Below, in pieces: positions 44,665 through 55,220 of a stretch of 64,000 nucleotides of DNA. Location of the stretch: the NCBI RefSeq assembly GCF_004959855.1, contig NZ_SPNT01000006.1, positions 186,001-250,000 of the forward strand. Direction: 5' to 3'. How positions within the stretch are numbered: position 1 is the stretch's first letter; every line of letters starts with the position of its first letter. Below the pieces are notes generated by a model. The model was not told the DNA's origin. It saw only the letters and a program-made list of their open reading frames with translations, and made no database searches. Source of the DNA: Nitratireductor sp. XY-223 (GTDB lineage: Bacteria > Pseudomonadota > Alphaproteobacteria > Rhizobiales > Rhizobiaceae). The translations under genes and the position numbers were made by a program.

Positions 44665-44684
44665 CAAGGAAACCGGGTTCAACC

Positions 44685-45224
44685 ATGTCTGCGATCAAGC
44701 CTGTCTATCTGAACGAGATCCTCTCGCATCATCCGATCATCGAAGCCATCAACGATGAAGCCTTCGGGCCGGGCCGCTTCGTGCGCGCCGCCGAGCGGGT
44801 GCGCGAGCAGGGGCCGCATGACGCGGACCTTTCCTTCGTCGCGGCAGTGGATGACGAAATCGTCGGTTCCGTGCGCATGACGGCGATCACCGCCGGCAGC
44901 GTCGCCGGGCATCTTCTCGGACCGCTGGCCGTGCGCCCCAGCTTCAAGAACCTCGGCATCGGCAAGCAACTGGTCAGGATCGCGGTCGCAGCGGCTCTCG
45001 ACGCGGGCAGTGAAGGGGTGATCCTTGTCGGCGATCCGCCCTATTACAGCCCGCTGGGGTTCGAGCCGGTGCGGGCGCGGCTGATTTTTCCTGGCCCGGT
45101 CGATCCGAACCGGATCCTGGTTGCTCCGAAGGGAGGCGACATCCATGATCGGTTGGACGGAGACATTGTCTGGCGGGGCGAGAGCGCGACTGCCGTAGAA
45201 GTGCGTGAAGTCGGCGGTATCTAG
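44685..45224 (+). CDS. GNAT-family N-acetyltransferase
   Basis: 179 residues with the acetyl-CoA motif LAVRPSFKNLGIGKQLVRIA and the end motif YYSPLGFEPV, as in the YhbS-like group. The family moves acetyl groups to amines of small molecules or proteins; the target is unknown. AAGGAAACC lies upstream of the ATG, beyond a structured leader. Confidence 0.87.
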   Translation: MSAIKPVYLNEILSHHPIIEAINDEAFGPGRFVRAAERVREQGPHDADLSFVAAVDDEIVGSVRMTAITAGSVAGHLLGPLAVRPSFKNLGIGKQLVRIAVAAALDAGSEGVILVGDPPYYSPLGFEPVRARLIFPGPVDPNRILVAPKGGDIHDRLDGDIVWRGESATAVEVREVGGI

Positions 45225-45272
45225 TTCCCCGGAAACCGCCACAGAGGTCGCAAGCGCAGCGTTCCTTGCCGT

Positions 45273-45299
45273 GATCAGGGTGCACGCGGCACCCTGATC
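45273..45299. terminator. Hairpin between GNAT gene and SEC-C pseudogene
   Basis: Perfect 11-bp stem GATCAGGGTGC/GCACCCTGATC with ACGCG loop between convergent genes; no T tract. Confidence 0.55.
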
Positions 45300-45304
45300 C
45301 GGAT

Positions 45305-45558
45305 TCATTCGCGATCGCGGAAGTAGTGGTGCCTGTGTGATCCGTCAAACCGTTTTGATTTCATGCAGCACCGCTTGAAATCTGCGCCCTGATCCACACG
45401 GACACAGATCTTTGCGGCCGAGTTTCTCAACAAGCTCCACCTCGCCGTGAACATAACGTTCACCGCGTTTGACGTTGGTTTCCGACGGGAATGATTTTCG
45501 ACGTTTGCTGGTAACCTCAAAAGGAGGGTAGGCGGTCGAAGTCGCGATAACGGGTCAT
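45305..45558 (-). pseudogene. SEC-C motif protein broken by two single-base shifts
   Basis: Read in three frames on the minus strand: [13 protein letters not shown] (ATG 45558, with GGGAGG before it), then [15 protein letters not shown]... through [14 protein letters not shown], then [13 protein letters not shown]... to the stop at 45305. Joined, these give an 83-residue protein with a complete zinc-binding SEC-C motif ([13 protein letters not shown]). Removing one T from TTTT at the first junction and one T from TTT at the second restores one frame. It is either a recent pseudogene or two homopolymer base-call errors. SEC-C tails bind zinc and often SecB or ribosomes. Confidence 0.75.
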
Positions 45559-45719
45559 ATCAGCCTCCCGAATTTCTGCTGGTCGATTGTCCGGAAGAAC
45601 CGGCGCTGCGCTTCTTGCACAATTGTTGCCCGAAGAAAAGCGCGTATCGGCAACTGATGTTGCATCCAGCAGACGGGGCGCTGGTTTGCAATTAGGCAAT
45701 CAGCTTTGCGCGAAACGGC

Positions 45720-47786
45720 CTACCGTCCTTCACGGTACCAGGTGCTGCCGAGCGCCAGGAACAACAAGGCCAGGCCGAAGAAACCGGCGAAGAGCTGCAG
45801 GCGGTTGACGCCCTTCAGCTCCGTTTCGCCGGTCACTTTCAGAACCAGCCTGTCGCCCGACGTGCGCACGCTGCCCTTGATGGGCAGGATCGAGGGAAGC
45901 GTGACACTCGAGCCGTCGGCGGAAACCCGTTGGACCGTCCCACCGGTGGCTTGCGCCAGCGGCCGCAGGAGTTCGGTCGTTGAAATGGTTGCCGTGAATT
46001 CCGGCGCGTTGACCGCGCCGACATGGACCAGGGCCCGCATGTCGCCGTTTTCGACATCGAACAGGCCGCTTTCCTCGACCGGCAGTTCAGCCTCGAAAAG
46101 ACCCTCGGCGGATTTGCCGAGCGGCACCGTCAAGGTGTCCCCGGTCGGCGTGGTCACGGTCGCCGGCGGGACTTCTTCCGCCATGGTCTGGCGCGTGATC
46201 GTCAATAGGTTGCCGCGTGCATTGGCCCGCAGCGACTCTTCCTCGAGCGTTGGCTCCTTCATAAGCCAGTGGGCGATGCGCCGGTAGAGCGCCACATGCG
46301 GCCCGCCGCCCTCGAAGCCGCGCGCCCAAAGCCACCCGTGGTCGGACATCAGCATGGCAACGCGGCCCTCGCCGACCCGGTTGAGGATCAGCAGCGGCGC
46401 GCCGTCCGGGCCCTCGAGGATCGTGTCGTCCTCCGGCGCGTCGACGGAAATCGCCCGGAACCAGCGGCCCCAGTGCGGCGGCTCCTCGGCAGATCCGGGC
46501 AGGTCGCGGGTTACCGGATGGCGCTTGCCGGCGTCGCTCAGGCGCGGATAGAAGCCGACCTCGGCGATGTCTCCGGTCGGCACCGCCGGCAGGACGGGCG
46601 CGAGCGGTGTCGTGGCGATGGAATCGCGGCCCGCATGTTCGGGGCCCGCGGCAATCAGCAAGGCGCCGCCGCCGTCGACATATTGCGAAATGTAGTCGTA
46701 GTAGAGCACCGGCAGGACGCCGCGCCGCTGGTAGCGGTCAAAAACGATCAGGTCGAATTCGTTGATCTTCTCGACAAACAGCTCGCGGGTCGGAAAGGCG
46801 ATCAGCGACAATTCGTCGATCGGCGTTCCGTCCTGCTTTTCCGGCGGCCTCAGGATGGTGAAATGCACGAGGTCGACGGCGGTGTCTGATTTGAGCAGGT
46901 TGCGCCAGGCGCGCTCGCCGCTATGCGGTTCGCCCGATACGAGCAGCACGCGCAGGTTCTCGCGAATGCCGTCCAGAACGGCGACGGCCCGGTTGTTTGC
47001 CGTGGTGATTTCATCCGGCAGCGGCGCGACTTCCAGTTCAATGATGTTGTCGCCGGCCCGTTCGACCTCGATGTAGAGCGGCATCGTCTCGCCCACGGGT
47101 GCCAGTTCCGTACTGTAGACTTCGCCGTTGACGCGCACGGTCACCTCAGTGACCTGCCGCGAGGCGGTGCCTTCCTCAAGAACCCGGTAGCTGATTTCCT
47201 GCGGCTCGCCGACGATGCCGAAGCGCGGCGCATTGACCAGTTCGATGCGGCGGTCGACCTCGCCATTCGAACCGGTGATGAGGCCGTGCAGCGGGGCGTC
47301 AAAACCGAGTTCAGCAGCGGAATCCGGGATATCGTGCACCTGACCGTCGGTGATCATGATGGCGCCGGCGATGCGCGATGTAGGAACATCCTCCATCGCA
47401 GAGGAAAGCGCCTCGAACAGCCGTGTCGACGGGGTCTCGGTGAAACTGTCATCGCCCACTTCGACGACCCGCACGTCGAGCCGCTGGAACCGCGCCAGCT
47501 GGTCCTGCAGCCGTTCGAGCGCCGCATCCGTGGCAGCGGTGCGTTCGGCCGATGCCTGGCTCTGACTGCGGTCGACGATGACCGCGACGACGCTGTCGAG
47601 CGGTTCGCGCTCTGTCTGCAGCACAACCGGGTTCAGCAGCGCCAGACACAGCGCCGCCAGGGCGCAAATACGGAAGAGCGCGCCGCGGACCTTCTGCCAG
47701 ACGCTGAAGAAAGCCAGCACGGCCGCGAGGGCCGCGAGAACGGCGATGTACACAAGAGGTATGAGGGGGGCGAATTCTATCGACAT
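45720..47786 (-). CDS. Large membrane protein with VWA-like and glutamine-amidotransferase-like domains
   Basis: 688 residues. Two N-terminal membrane helices (about 8-27 and 33-52), then VAVIVDRSQSQ, a MIDAS-like DxSxS motif, then a class I amidotransferase-like region (VLLVSGEPHSGERAW, FDLIVFDRYQRRGVLP, GGGALLIAAGPEHAG) without an obvious catalytic Cys, and a C-terminal helix at about 660-680. Last gene of the MoxR cluster, directly abutting the DUF4159 gene. Its role is inferred to be in envelope or metal-enzyme assembly, as for other MoxR-associated clusters. Confidence 0.82.
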   Translation of the reverse strand: MSIEFAPLIPLVYIAVLAALAAVLAFFSVWQKVRGALFRICALAALCLALLNPVVLQTEREPLDSVVAVIVDRSQSQASAERTAATDAALERLQDQLARFQRLDVRVVEVGDDSFTETPSTRLFEALSSAMEDVPTSRIAGAIMITDGQVHDIPDSAAELGFDAPLHGLITGSNGEVDRRIELVNAPRFGIVGEPQEISYRVLEEGTASRQVTEVTVRVNGEVYSTELAPVGETMPLYIEVERAGDNIIELEVAPLPDEITTANNRAVAVLDGIRENLRVLLVSGEPHSGERAWRNLLKSDTAVDLVHFTILRPPEKQDGTPIDELSLIAFPTRELFVEKINEFDLIVFDRYQRRGVLPVLYYDYISQYVDGGGALLIAAGPEHAGRDSIATTPLAPVLPAVPTGDIAEVGFYPRLSDAGKRHPVTRDLPGSAEEPPHWGRWFRAISVDAPEDDTILEGPDGAPLLILNRVGEGRVAMLMSDHGWLWARGFEGGGPHVALYRRIAHWLMKEPTLEEESLRANARGNLLTITRQTMAEEVPPATVTTPTGDTLTVPLGKSAEGLFEAELPVEESGLFDVENGDMRALVHVGAVNAPEFTATISTTELLRPLAQATGGTVQRVSADGSSVTLPSILPIKGSVRTSGDRLVLKVTGETELKGVNRLQLFAGFFGLALLFLALGSTWYREGR

Positions 47787-50600
47787 CTATTGCCCCAGTC
47801 TCTCAAGCAGCGCGGGAACATGGACCTGGTCGGCCTTGTAGTTCCCGGTCAGCATATACATCATGATGTTGACGCCGGACCGGTAGGCGTGCTCGCGCTG
47901 CACCGGGTCCGGCGGGACGGTCGGGTAGACCGGAATGTTGTTCTCGTCGATCGCCCAGGCACCGGCAAGGTCGTTGCCCGTGATGATGATCGAGGACACG
48001 CCGTCGCCGCCGCGGGCCGGCCGGTTGTCGGGATTGTCTGTATCGAGTAGCGCCTCCACCCAGAGCGGGCTGCCGCGGTAGCGGCCCGGAAACTCGTTCA
48101 GGATGTAGAATGCCTTGGTCAGCACGTGGTCCTGCGGCACCGGCTCCAGCGCAGGGATGTCGAGCTCGGCCAATATGGCGCGCAGGCGCGCTGTCTCCGG
48201 CGAAACGACACCGGCGGAACTCAGGCCGGCCAGCGCGTCACGGGTATCGAAGAGCACGGTGCCGCCGTTCTTCATGAAGGTGTCGACACGGCTGATCGCC
48301 TCGCGTGACGGCGGGTCGGCATCGACCGTGATCGGCCAGTAGAGCATCGAATAGAGCTCCAGCGGATCGCGCTCGATATCGACTCCGACCGGCTCTCCCG
48401 GCTCCAGGGAAGTGCGGTAGGTCAGGAAACGCGTCATGCCGTTGAGGCCGAGGCGGCTTGTCCTGTCTGTACGCCGGTCGCCGGTTATGACATAGGCGAG
48501 ATGCGTGCGGTCGAGCGATGCCAGGATCTCGGCGTCGCCCGGCCTTTCGTCTGCGGCAATTGCGGGATTGTCCGCTCCGGCAAGGCCGACGCCGATGACA
48601 AGCAGGCCTGCGCCGGCCGTCGCCTGAACCTTGCGCATGGTCAGTCGCGAGAAGGCGCCGGACATGAACAAGACGATGAGCGTGTCGGCAATGAGCAGCA
48701 GCAGCGCGGCGGTCAGCAGGTAGGGCGCGAGGTCGACGCTGGCGGCGCGCATGTATTCGGAATGCGTCACCGGTCCCGGGTAGTCCGGGAGCTCGAACGC
48801 AAACAGGACATCGGCGTCGCGCATGAGGTTAAGCGCGACGAATCCGCTCTCGGTTCCGTATAGTCCCGGCGGATTGTCGAAACTGACAGGTGGAAGCGAA
48901 CCGGACCGGACCTTGAGCGGCTGCACCGCGCCCGACGGGGTCGTGACCGCCCCGCTCGCCGACAGCAGCCGGTAGGGCGGCAGGATCACCTCCTCGACGA
49001 CGCCCTGGGCGCCGATGGTCGAGCGCGAAAGCAGGATGGACCGGCGCAACATTTCCACGAAATGCCCGGATATGGGCAGGTTCGACCAGGTCGCCTCCGC
49101 GGTGACATGGAACAGGATGATCCGGCCGTCCCCGAAGGCCCTGCTGGTGACCAGGGGCGTTCCGTCGGCAAGGCTTGCCCAGGTCCGCGCACCGAGATCC
49201 GGAGACGGTTCGGCGAGCACCTGCCGGTTGACGGTGACATCGTCGGGCCGGCTCATGCCCGCAAAGGCCCCCTGTTCGGAAAATGCCGCAAGGGGTTGCG
49301 GCTCGCTCCAGGAAAGCGCTCCGCCAAGCGCCCGTTCGCCGCGCCGCAGATCGACCGGGACGAAGGGATCGCTGTCATCGCCGCCGGCGAGCCTCGGGCC
49401 GGCGAAGCGCAGCAGCAGTCCGCCCTGCGTGATCCATTCCAGAAGCAGGTCCTCGACCTCGTCGGGAACCGTCCCGACATCGGCCATGACGATCACGGAG
49501 GGGCGCTGTTCGACCAGTTCGGCGATTGCGCCGCCGAGTTCGGAATCTTCGGGCACGATCAGGTCGGCAAAGGGCTCGAGTGCGCGTGTCAGATAATAAA
49601 GCGGCGACAGCAGCGGCTGCGACAGATCGAGCGGCTCGGCAGACAGCAGACCGACGCGCCGGCGCCGGGCGCTCTCGTCCAGCAGGTAGCGCGCCCCGGC
49701 ATTGGACAATCCGTCGACCGATATGTTGGCGAAATCGTTGCGCAGCTCGAATGGCACGGTCAGCAGCGCCGTTCCGGTGGTCGCGCCCTCCTCGAAGCGA
49801 AGTTCACCGGCGGCAATCGGGCGGCCCTGGCTGTCGTTGGCGGTCACCGCATGGATTTCAGTGTGATCGGAATCGAGCCGTTCCGCAGTGACCGCAAATC
49901 CGTTTGCCTCGTTGCTCGCGGCCACGAGTGCGAGCGTGCCGTCGGTGGTGTTCTGGAAAACCATCACATCCCGCGGCGCGCGGTCCAGAAGACTTTGCCA
50001 GCTTTCAGTCGCGTCATTCGCCGTCAAACCGGACGAAAGCACGGCGAGTGTTCCGATACCGCTGCTTTCCAGGGCGGTCAGGACGGCTGAAACGGCACCT
50101 TGCTGGTTGCCGTGCAGCGGGCGTGGGACGGCCGCCTGCAGGCGCTCGCGCGCCCGTGCCGCGGTGTCCGGCGTTGCATTGTGCGTATCCTCCGCGGTGA
50201 AGACGATGGATACAGGCAGGTTTTCCGCCTCGGCATCGTCAATCAGTTCTCCGGCGACGGAAATGCGTTCCGGCCAGTTGTTCGCCGTCGACCAGCTGTT
50301 GTCCATGACGATGACCAGCGGCCCTTCGGCGCTGATCTGGACCTCGCGCGGGTTCATCACCGGCTGAGCCAGCGCCAGCACAATCAGCGCGGCGATCAGC
50401 AACCGCAGAACCGTCAGCCACCAGGGGCTCTTGGCAGGCGTCTCTTCCTTCTTCAGAACCTTCGCGAGGATGCGAAGCGGCGGGAACAGTTCGGTCCTCG
50501 GACGCGGCGGCGTCAGGCGCAGCAGCCACCATATGATCGGCAGCAGGGCCAGGCCGAAGAGGACCGCGGGTGCCCCGAAGACGATGGACAACGCGCTCAC
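47787..50600 (-). CDS. DUF4159-domain membrane protein with BatA-like N-terminus
   Basis: 937 residues. The N-terminus has two helices (about 6-27 and 60-80) around a PPRPRTELFPPLRIL segment typical of BatA-type proteins, then LVIVMDNSWST with a MIDAS-like DxSxS motif. Further helices lie near 655-710. The C-terminal 200 residues form the DUF4159 domain (HLAYVITGDRRTD, LELYSMLYWPITVDA, GGTVLFDTRDAL, HVLTKAFYILNEFPGRY). Overlaps the DUF58 gene by 4 bp and abuts the following gene. Part of a standard alphaproteobacterial MoxR cluster. Confidence 0.87.
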   Translation of the reverse strand: MSALSIVFGAPAVLFGLALLPIIWWLLRLTPPRPRTELFPPLRILAKVLKKEETPAKSPWWLTVLRLLIAALIVLALAQPVMNPREVQISAEGPLVIVMDNSWSTANNWPERISVAGELIDDAEAENLPVSIVFTAEDTHNATPDTAARARERLQAAVPRPLHGNQQGAVSAVLTALESSGIGTLAVLSSGLTANDATESWQSLLDRAPRDVMVFQNTTDGTLALVAASNEANGFAVTAERLDSDHTEIHAVTANDSQGRPIAAGELRFEEGATTGTALLTVPFELRNDFANISVDGLSNAGARYLLDESARRRRVGLLSAEPLDLSQPLLSPLYYLTRALEPFADLIVPEDSELGGAIAELVEQRPSVIVMADVGTVPDEVEDLLLEWITQGGLLLRFAGPRLAGGDDSDPFVPVDLRRGERALGGALSWSEPQPLAAFSEQGAFAGMSRPDDVTVNRQVLAEPSPDLGARTWASLADGTPLVTSRAFGDGRIILFHVTAEATWSNLPISGHFVEMLRRSILLSRSTIGAQGVVEEVILPPYRLLSASGAVTTPSGAVQPLKVRSGSLPPVSFDNPPGLYGTESGFVALNLMRDADVLFAFELPDYPGPVTHSEYMRAASVDLAPYLLTAALLLLIADTLIVLFMSGAFSRLTMRKVQATAGAGLLVIGVGLAGADNPAIAADERPGDAEILASLDRTHLAYVITGDRRTDRTSRLGLNGMTRFLTYRTSLEPGEPVGVDIERDPLELYSMLYWPITVDADPPSREAISRVDTFMKNGGTVLFDTRDALAGLSSAGVVSPETARLRAILAELDIPALEPVPQDHVLTKAFYILNEFPGRYRGSPLWVEALLDTDNPDNRPARGGDGVSSIIITGNDLAGAWAIDENNIPVYPTVPPDPVQREHAYRSGVNIMMYMLTGNYKADQVHVPALLERLGQ

Positions 50601-51517
50601 GATGCCACCTCACGAACACCGCCGCCCGGCTCGCCCGACAGATGCGTGTGCAGCGCGACCAGCGCGGTCGAAGCCGGCTGATCGGTGTGATGGGTGATGA
50701 AGTTCCAGCCGAGACGGCGGAGACTTTCGGATATGCCCTCGCGGCGGGCGAGATAGGTTTGCCGGTATTCCTCATTCAGCGTTTCGGCGCGGCCGGCCGT
50801 CAGCTTTCGGCCGGTCTCCGGATCGACGAACTCGGTGCGGCCGCGATAGGGGAAAACCTCCTCGACGGGATCGCAGATCTCAAGCACATGGCCGCGAATA
50901 CCGCGCCTGGCGATCGGGGCGAGCTTGTCGATGACCTCCTCGGCGGGATCGAGGAAGTCGGATATCAGGACGAGATCGCTGTGGCGGTTGATCTGAGACA
51001 CGTCCGGGAACTGCGCCTTGTCGGGGCGCAGATCGATGGCAGCGGCCAGACGCTCGGCGGCGTTACGGGCGGCAACCGGTTCCAGCACGCCGGGCGAGGC
51101 GATACGCTCTCCGGAGCGTGCGAGGATTTCAGCAACCGCGAGGAGGATCACCATGGCGCGGCTCTGCTTGGATACCGGCGCGAGGGTCGACTTGAACAGC
51201 ATCGATGCCGATGAATCGCACCACAGCCAGACGGTATGGGCGGCTTCCCACTCCCTGTCGCGCACATAGGTGTTGTCGTCGCGGGCGGACCGACGCCAGT
51301 CGATGCGAGACAGGCTCTCGCCTTCCACATAGGGACGGAATTGCCAGAAATTTTCGCCGATGCCGCGTTTGCGCCGGCCGTGCCATCCGGCAATCACCGT
51401 GTTGGCGACCCGGTGCGCCTCCACCAGGAGATCGGGGACATAGGCGGCCCGTTGTCGCGCCCGAGCCAGTGCGGGGGTGGTCTCAACGGCCTCCGTCGCC
51501 TGTCCGATCGCGGCCAA
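50597..51517 (-). CDS. DUF58-domain protein
   Basis: 306 residues with the DUF58 pattern FRPYVEGESLSRIDWRRSAR followed by VRDREWEAAHTVWLWCDSSAS, including a VWA-like DxSxS. No membrane segment. DUF58 proteins accompany MoxR ATPases and are thought to act as VWA-type partners in protein or metal-cofactor assembly. Follows the MoxR gene by 6 bases and overlaps the DUF4159 gene by 4 bp. Confidence 0.9.
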   Translation of the reverse strand: MAAIGQATEAVETTPALARARQRAAYVPDLLVEAHRVANTVIAGWHGRRKRGIGENFWQFRPYVEGESLSRIDWRRSARDDNTYVRDREWEAAHTVWLWCDSSASMLFKSTLAPVSKQSRAMVILLAVAEILARSGERIASPGVLEPVAARNAAERLAAAIDLRPDKAQFPDVSQINRHSDLVLISDFLDPAEEVIDKLAPIARRGIRGHVLEICDPVEEVFPYRGRTEFVDPETGRKLTAGRAETLNEEYRQTYLARREGISESLRRLGWNFITHHTDQPASTALVALHTHLSGEPGGGVREVAS

Positions 51518-51523
51518 GGTCCG

Positions 51524-52540
<1,017 letters not shown>

Positions 52541-52720
52541 ACAGAAATCTCCGTCTCTTTGTTTCCGGACTCACTTCCCATATATCACTCATTATCCACT
52601 ATTTGGTGCGGATCGGATAACCATCAATGGAAAATACTGTGCTTTATCCCTATGAATCGCATGATTAGCCGAGCATCTTAAGTGATATTGTTGTGATTAG
52701 ATGGGAAGCTGGACCAGACA

Positions 52721-53332
52721 ATGGCAGAAGGTGAAATCGCCGCGGCCCGCGACGCGACGAATCTCGAATCGCTGATCTCACGGGCTGCGCCGACCGACAA
52801 GGGCCTGCCGCCCGTCGAGCGATGGAACCCGGAATTCAGCGGCGATCTCGACATGGAAATCCGCGCCGACGGCACCTGGTTCTACATGGGAACGCCGATT
52901 GCGCGCGCGCCGCTTGTGCGGCTGTTTTCGACCGTCCTGCGCAAGGATGCGGATGGCAGGACCTATCTCGTGACCCCGGTCGAGAAGGTCGGTATCAGCG
53001 TCGAGGACGCGCCGTTCATTGCCGTCGAGATGAGCGCCGACGATCGCGACGGCGAGCAGGTGCTGACATTCCGCACCAACGTCGGCGATGTCGTCGAGGC
53101 CGGCCGTGACCATCCGCTGCGCTTCGAAATCGCCGGCAAGAACAACCAGCTCAAACCCTATCTGCACGTGCGCGGCCGGCTGGAGGCGCTGGTCAGCCGC
53201 CCGTTAATGTACGACCTTGTCGACCTCGGACAAAGCAGGACCGTGGACGGCGTTGAAATGTTCACTGTCAGCTCCGCCGGGGCCGACTTCGCGATCATGC
53301 CGATGGACCGGCTCGAGGCGATGTCGCAATGA
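52721..53332 (+). CDS. DUF1285 family protein
   Basis: 203 residues. The stretch PPVERWNPEFSGDLDMEIRA followed by DGTWFYMGTPIARAPLVRLFS and the central EKVGISVEDAPF is characteristic of DUF1285, a two-domain fold of unknown function widespread in proteobacteria. No signal peptide. Overlaps the NUDIX gene by 4 bp; the four genes to 55879 are linked by such overlaps. Confidence 0.9.
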   Translation: MAEGEIAAARDATNLESLISRAAPTDKGLPPVERWNPEFSGDLDMEIRADGTWFYMGTPIARAPLVRLFSTVLRKDADGRTYLVTPVEKVGISVEDAPFIAVEMSADDRDGEQVLTFRTNVGDVVEAGRDHPLRFEIAGKNNQLKPYLHVRGRLEALVSRPLMYDLVDLGQSRTVDGVEMFTVSSAGADFAIMPMDRLEAMSQ

Positions 53333-53961
53333 ACGTGAAGACAGGCGAAGAGTTCAGCGCTGCGAGTTTTCGCGAACGGGCGGCGCGCGAGAGCGGCGAG
53401 GGCGACCAGCGCGGCTATGGCGATCATGTGCTGAACGCCGACATCATAGACCGCCTGGCCGGAACGCGCCTGCGCGACGCGGCCGTGCTGGTGCCGCTGG
53501 TCGATCACGGCACCCACACCGACATTCTCCTGACGCTGCGCACGGCAAACATGCGGACCCATTCGGGCCAGGTCGCGTTTCCGGGCGGAGCCATCGATCC
53601 GGAGGACGGATCGGCGGAAGTCGCCGCCATGCGTGAGGCGGAGGAGGAGATCGGTTTGCCGCGCTCCTTTGTCGAGCCGGTCGGCCGGCTGCCGCAATAT
53701 CTGACGGTGTCGGGCTTCCGCATTACCCCGGTGCTTGCCGTCGTGCGCGACAATTATCCGATGGATATCAACAGGCACGAGGTCGAGGATGCCTTCGAGG
53801 TGCCGTTTTCCTTCCTGATGGATCCGGCGAACCACATCCGCGAAAGCCGGGTCTGGGAAGGCAAGGAGCGCCATTTCTACACGATGCCCTATGGCGAGCG
53901 GTATATCTGGGGCGTGACTGCGGGGATTCTGCGCACGCTCTATGAAAGGCTTTATGCATGA
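53329..53961 (+). CDS. CoA pyrophosphatase, NUDIX family (NudL-like)
   Basis: 210 residues. The segment MRTHSGQVAFPGGAIDPEDG is the NudL/UPF0035 signature, continuing into the NUDIX box AAMREAEEEIGL. Such enzymes split coenzyme A or acyl-CoA into 3',5'-ADP and phosphopantetheine. Four-base overlaps at both ends place it between DUF1285 and the CCA transferase, an arrangement common in Hyphomicrobiales. Confidence 0.9.
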   Translation: MNVKTGEEFSAASFRERAARESGEGDQRGYGDHVLNADIIDRLAGTRLRDAAVLVPLVDHGTHTDILLTLRTANMRTHSGQVAFPGGAIDPEDGSAEVAAMREAEEEIGLPRSFVEPVGRLPQYLTVSGFRITPVLAVVRDNYPMDINRHEVEDAFEVPFSFLMDPANHIRESRVWEGKERHFYTMPYGERYIWGVTAGILRTLYERLYA

Positions 53962-55220
53962 GCGGCGATGACAGGCGGGATTCCATTGCCGATGCCGGCT
54001 GGTTCAAGGCGCGCAGGCTGCATCGCGTCCTTGATCTCCTGAACGCGGAAGGCGGCGAGGCACGGGTCGTCGGCGGCGCCGTGCGCAACACGCTGATGGG
54101 CCTCGGTGTCGGCGATGTCGATATCGCCACGACGTTGCATCCGGCGGAGGTCGTGGAACGGGCGCGTAAGGCGCGCATCAAGGCAGTGCCGACAGGGATC
54201 GATCACGGAACCGTCACGCTGATCGTCGAAAGCGTGCCGTTCGAGGTAACGACGCTGCGTGCCGATGTCGAATCGCACGGCCGCCACGCGACCGTCGCCT
54301 ATGGCGCGGACTGGTCCGTGGACGCGCATCGCCGCGACCTGACCATCAACGGGCTCTATGCGGACCGGGACGGCAACGTGATCGACCTGGTCGGCGGGCT
54401 GACGGATATCGACAGCCGGACGGTGCGCTTCATCGGCGATGCCGCGACGCGCATCAAGGAAGATTACCTGCGCATTCTGCGGTTCTTCCGGTTTTTCGCC
54501 TGGTATGGCGACGGACGCCCCGACGCGGACGGTCTCAGGGCCTGCGCGCGGCTGAAGTCGGGGCTGGCCGACCTTTCCGCCGAGCGCGTGTGGTCGGAGC
54601 TCAAGCGCCTGCTCGCCGCGCCGGATCCGTCACGGGCACTGCTTTGGATGCGCCAGAGCGGCGTGCTGTCGGAAATCCTGCCGGAATCGGAGAAATGGGG
54701 GATCGATGCGGTCTTCGGCGTGATCGAGACCGGCGCCACGCTGCAATGGCCGGCCGATCCGCTGATGCGGCTGATGGCCATTGTGCCGCAGGATGCGGAG
54801 CGCGTCGACGCCATGGCGAGCCGGCTGCGCATGTCGAACAGCGAGCGCAAGCGGCTGGTGCAGTGGGCGCACCAGGCGGCGATCGACGAGGGCCTTGCCG
54901 ATCTCGCACTTCGGCGGATGCTCTATCGCGGCGATGCGCAGGCGGTCACCGACAGGATCCGGCTGCAACTCTGCGCACGGCGCAAGGCGGCCGAACAGGA
55001 TGACGACGCCCTCAAGGCTGCCGCGGCGCTGTCGCGGCTGCTCAAGGTCGCCGCCGACTGGTCGGCGCCGAGCTTTCCTGTTACCGGCGGGGACCTTCTG
55101 AAGGCCGGCCTGTCTCCCGGACCGGATGTCGGGGCGGCCATGAATGCGCTCGAGGAGGCCTGGATCGACAGCAATTTCACGCTGACCCGCAAGGAACTCC
55201 TGGAAAGGGTCGCGACATGA
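53958..55220 (+). CDS. CCA tRNA nucleotidyltransferase or poly(A) polymerase family protein
   Basis: 420 residues. Nucleotidyltransferase core GGAVRNTLMGLGVGDVDIAT with the catalytic DxD, then THGTVTLIV-like segment HGTVTLIVESVPFEVTTLR and RRDLTINGLYAD (family motifs), followed by RFFRFFAWYG and a helical tail. Adds or repairs the CCA end of tRNA. CCA-adding activity is the likely role because no other copy is visible, but poly(A) polymerase cannot be excluded by sequence. Confidence 0.92.
   Translation: MSGDDRRDSIADAGWFKARRLHRVLDLLNAEGGEARVVGGAVRNTLMGLGVGDVDIATTLHPAEVVERARKARIKAVPTGIDHGTVTLIVESVPFEVTTLRADVESHGRHATVAYGADWSVDAHRRDLTINGLYADRDGNVIDLVGGLTDIDSRTVRFIGDAATRIKEDYLRILRFFRFFAWYGDGRPDADGLRACARLKSGLADLSAERVWSELKRLLAAPDPSRALLWMRQSGVLSEILPESEKWGIDAVFGVIETGATLQWPADPLMRLMAIVPQDAERVDAMASRLRMSNSERKRLVQWAHQAAIDEGLADLALRRMLYRGDAQAVTDRIRLQLCARRKAAEQDDDALKAAAALSRLLKVAADWSAPSFPVTGGDLLKAGLSPGPDVGAAMNALEEAWIDSNFTLTRKELLERVAT

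Noticed and set aside
45305-45558. Programmed +1 frameshift in the SEC-C gene (like prfB)
   Set aside because: A second shift of the same kind is needed 140 bases later, and no strong internal Shine-Dalgarno is placed before the first; decay or sequencing error is simpler.
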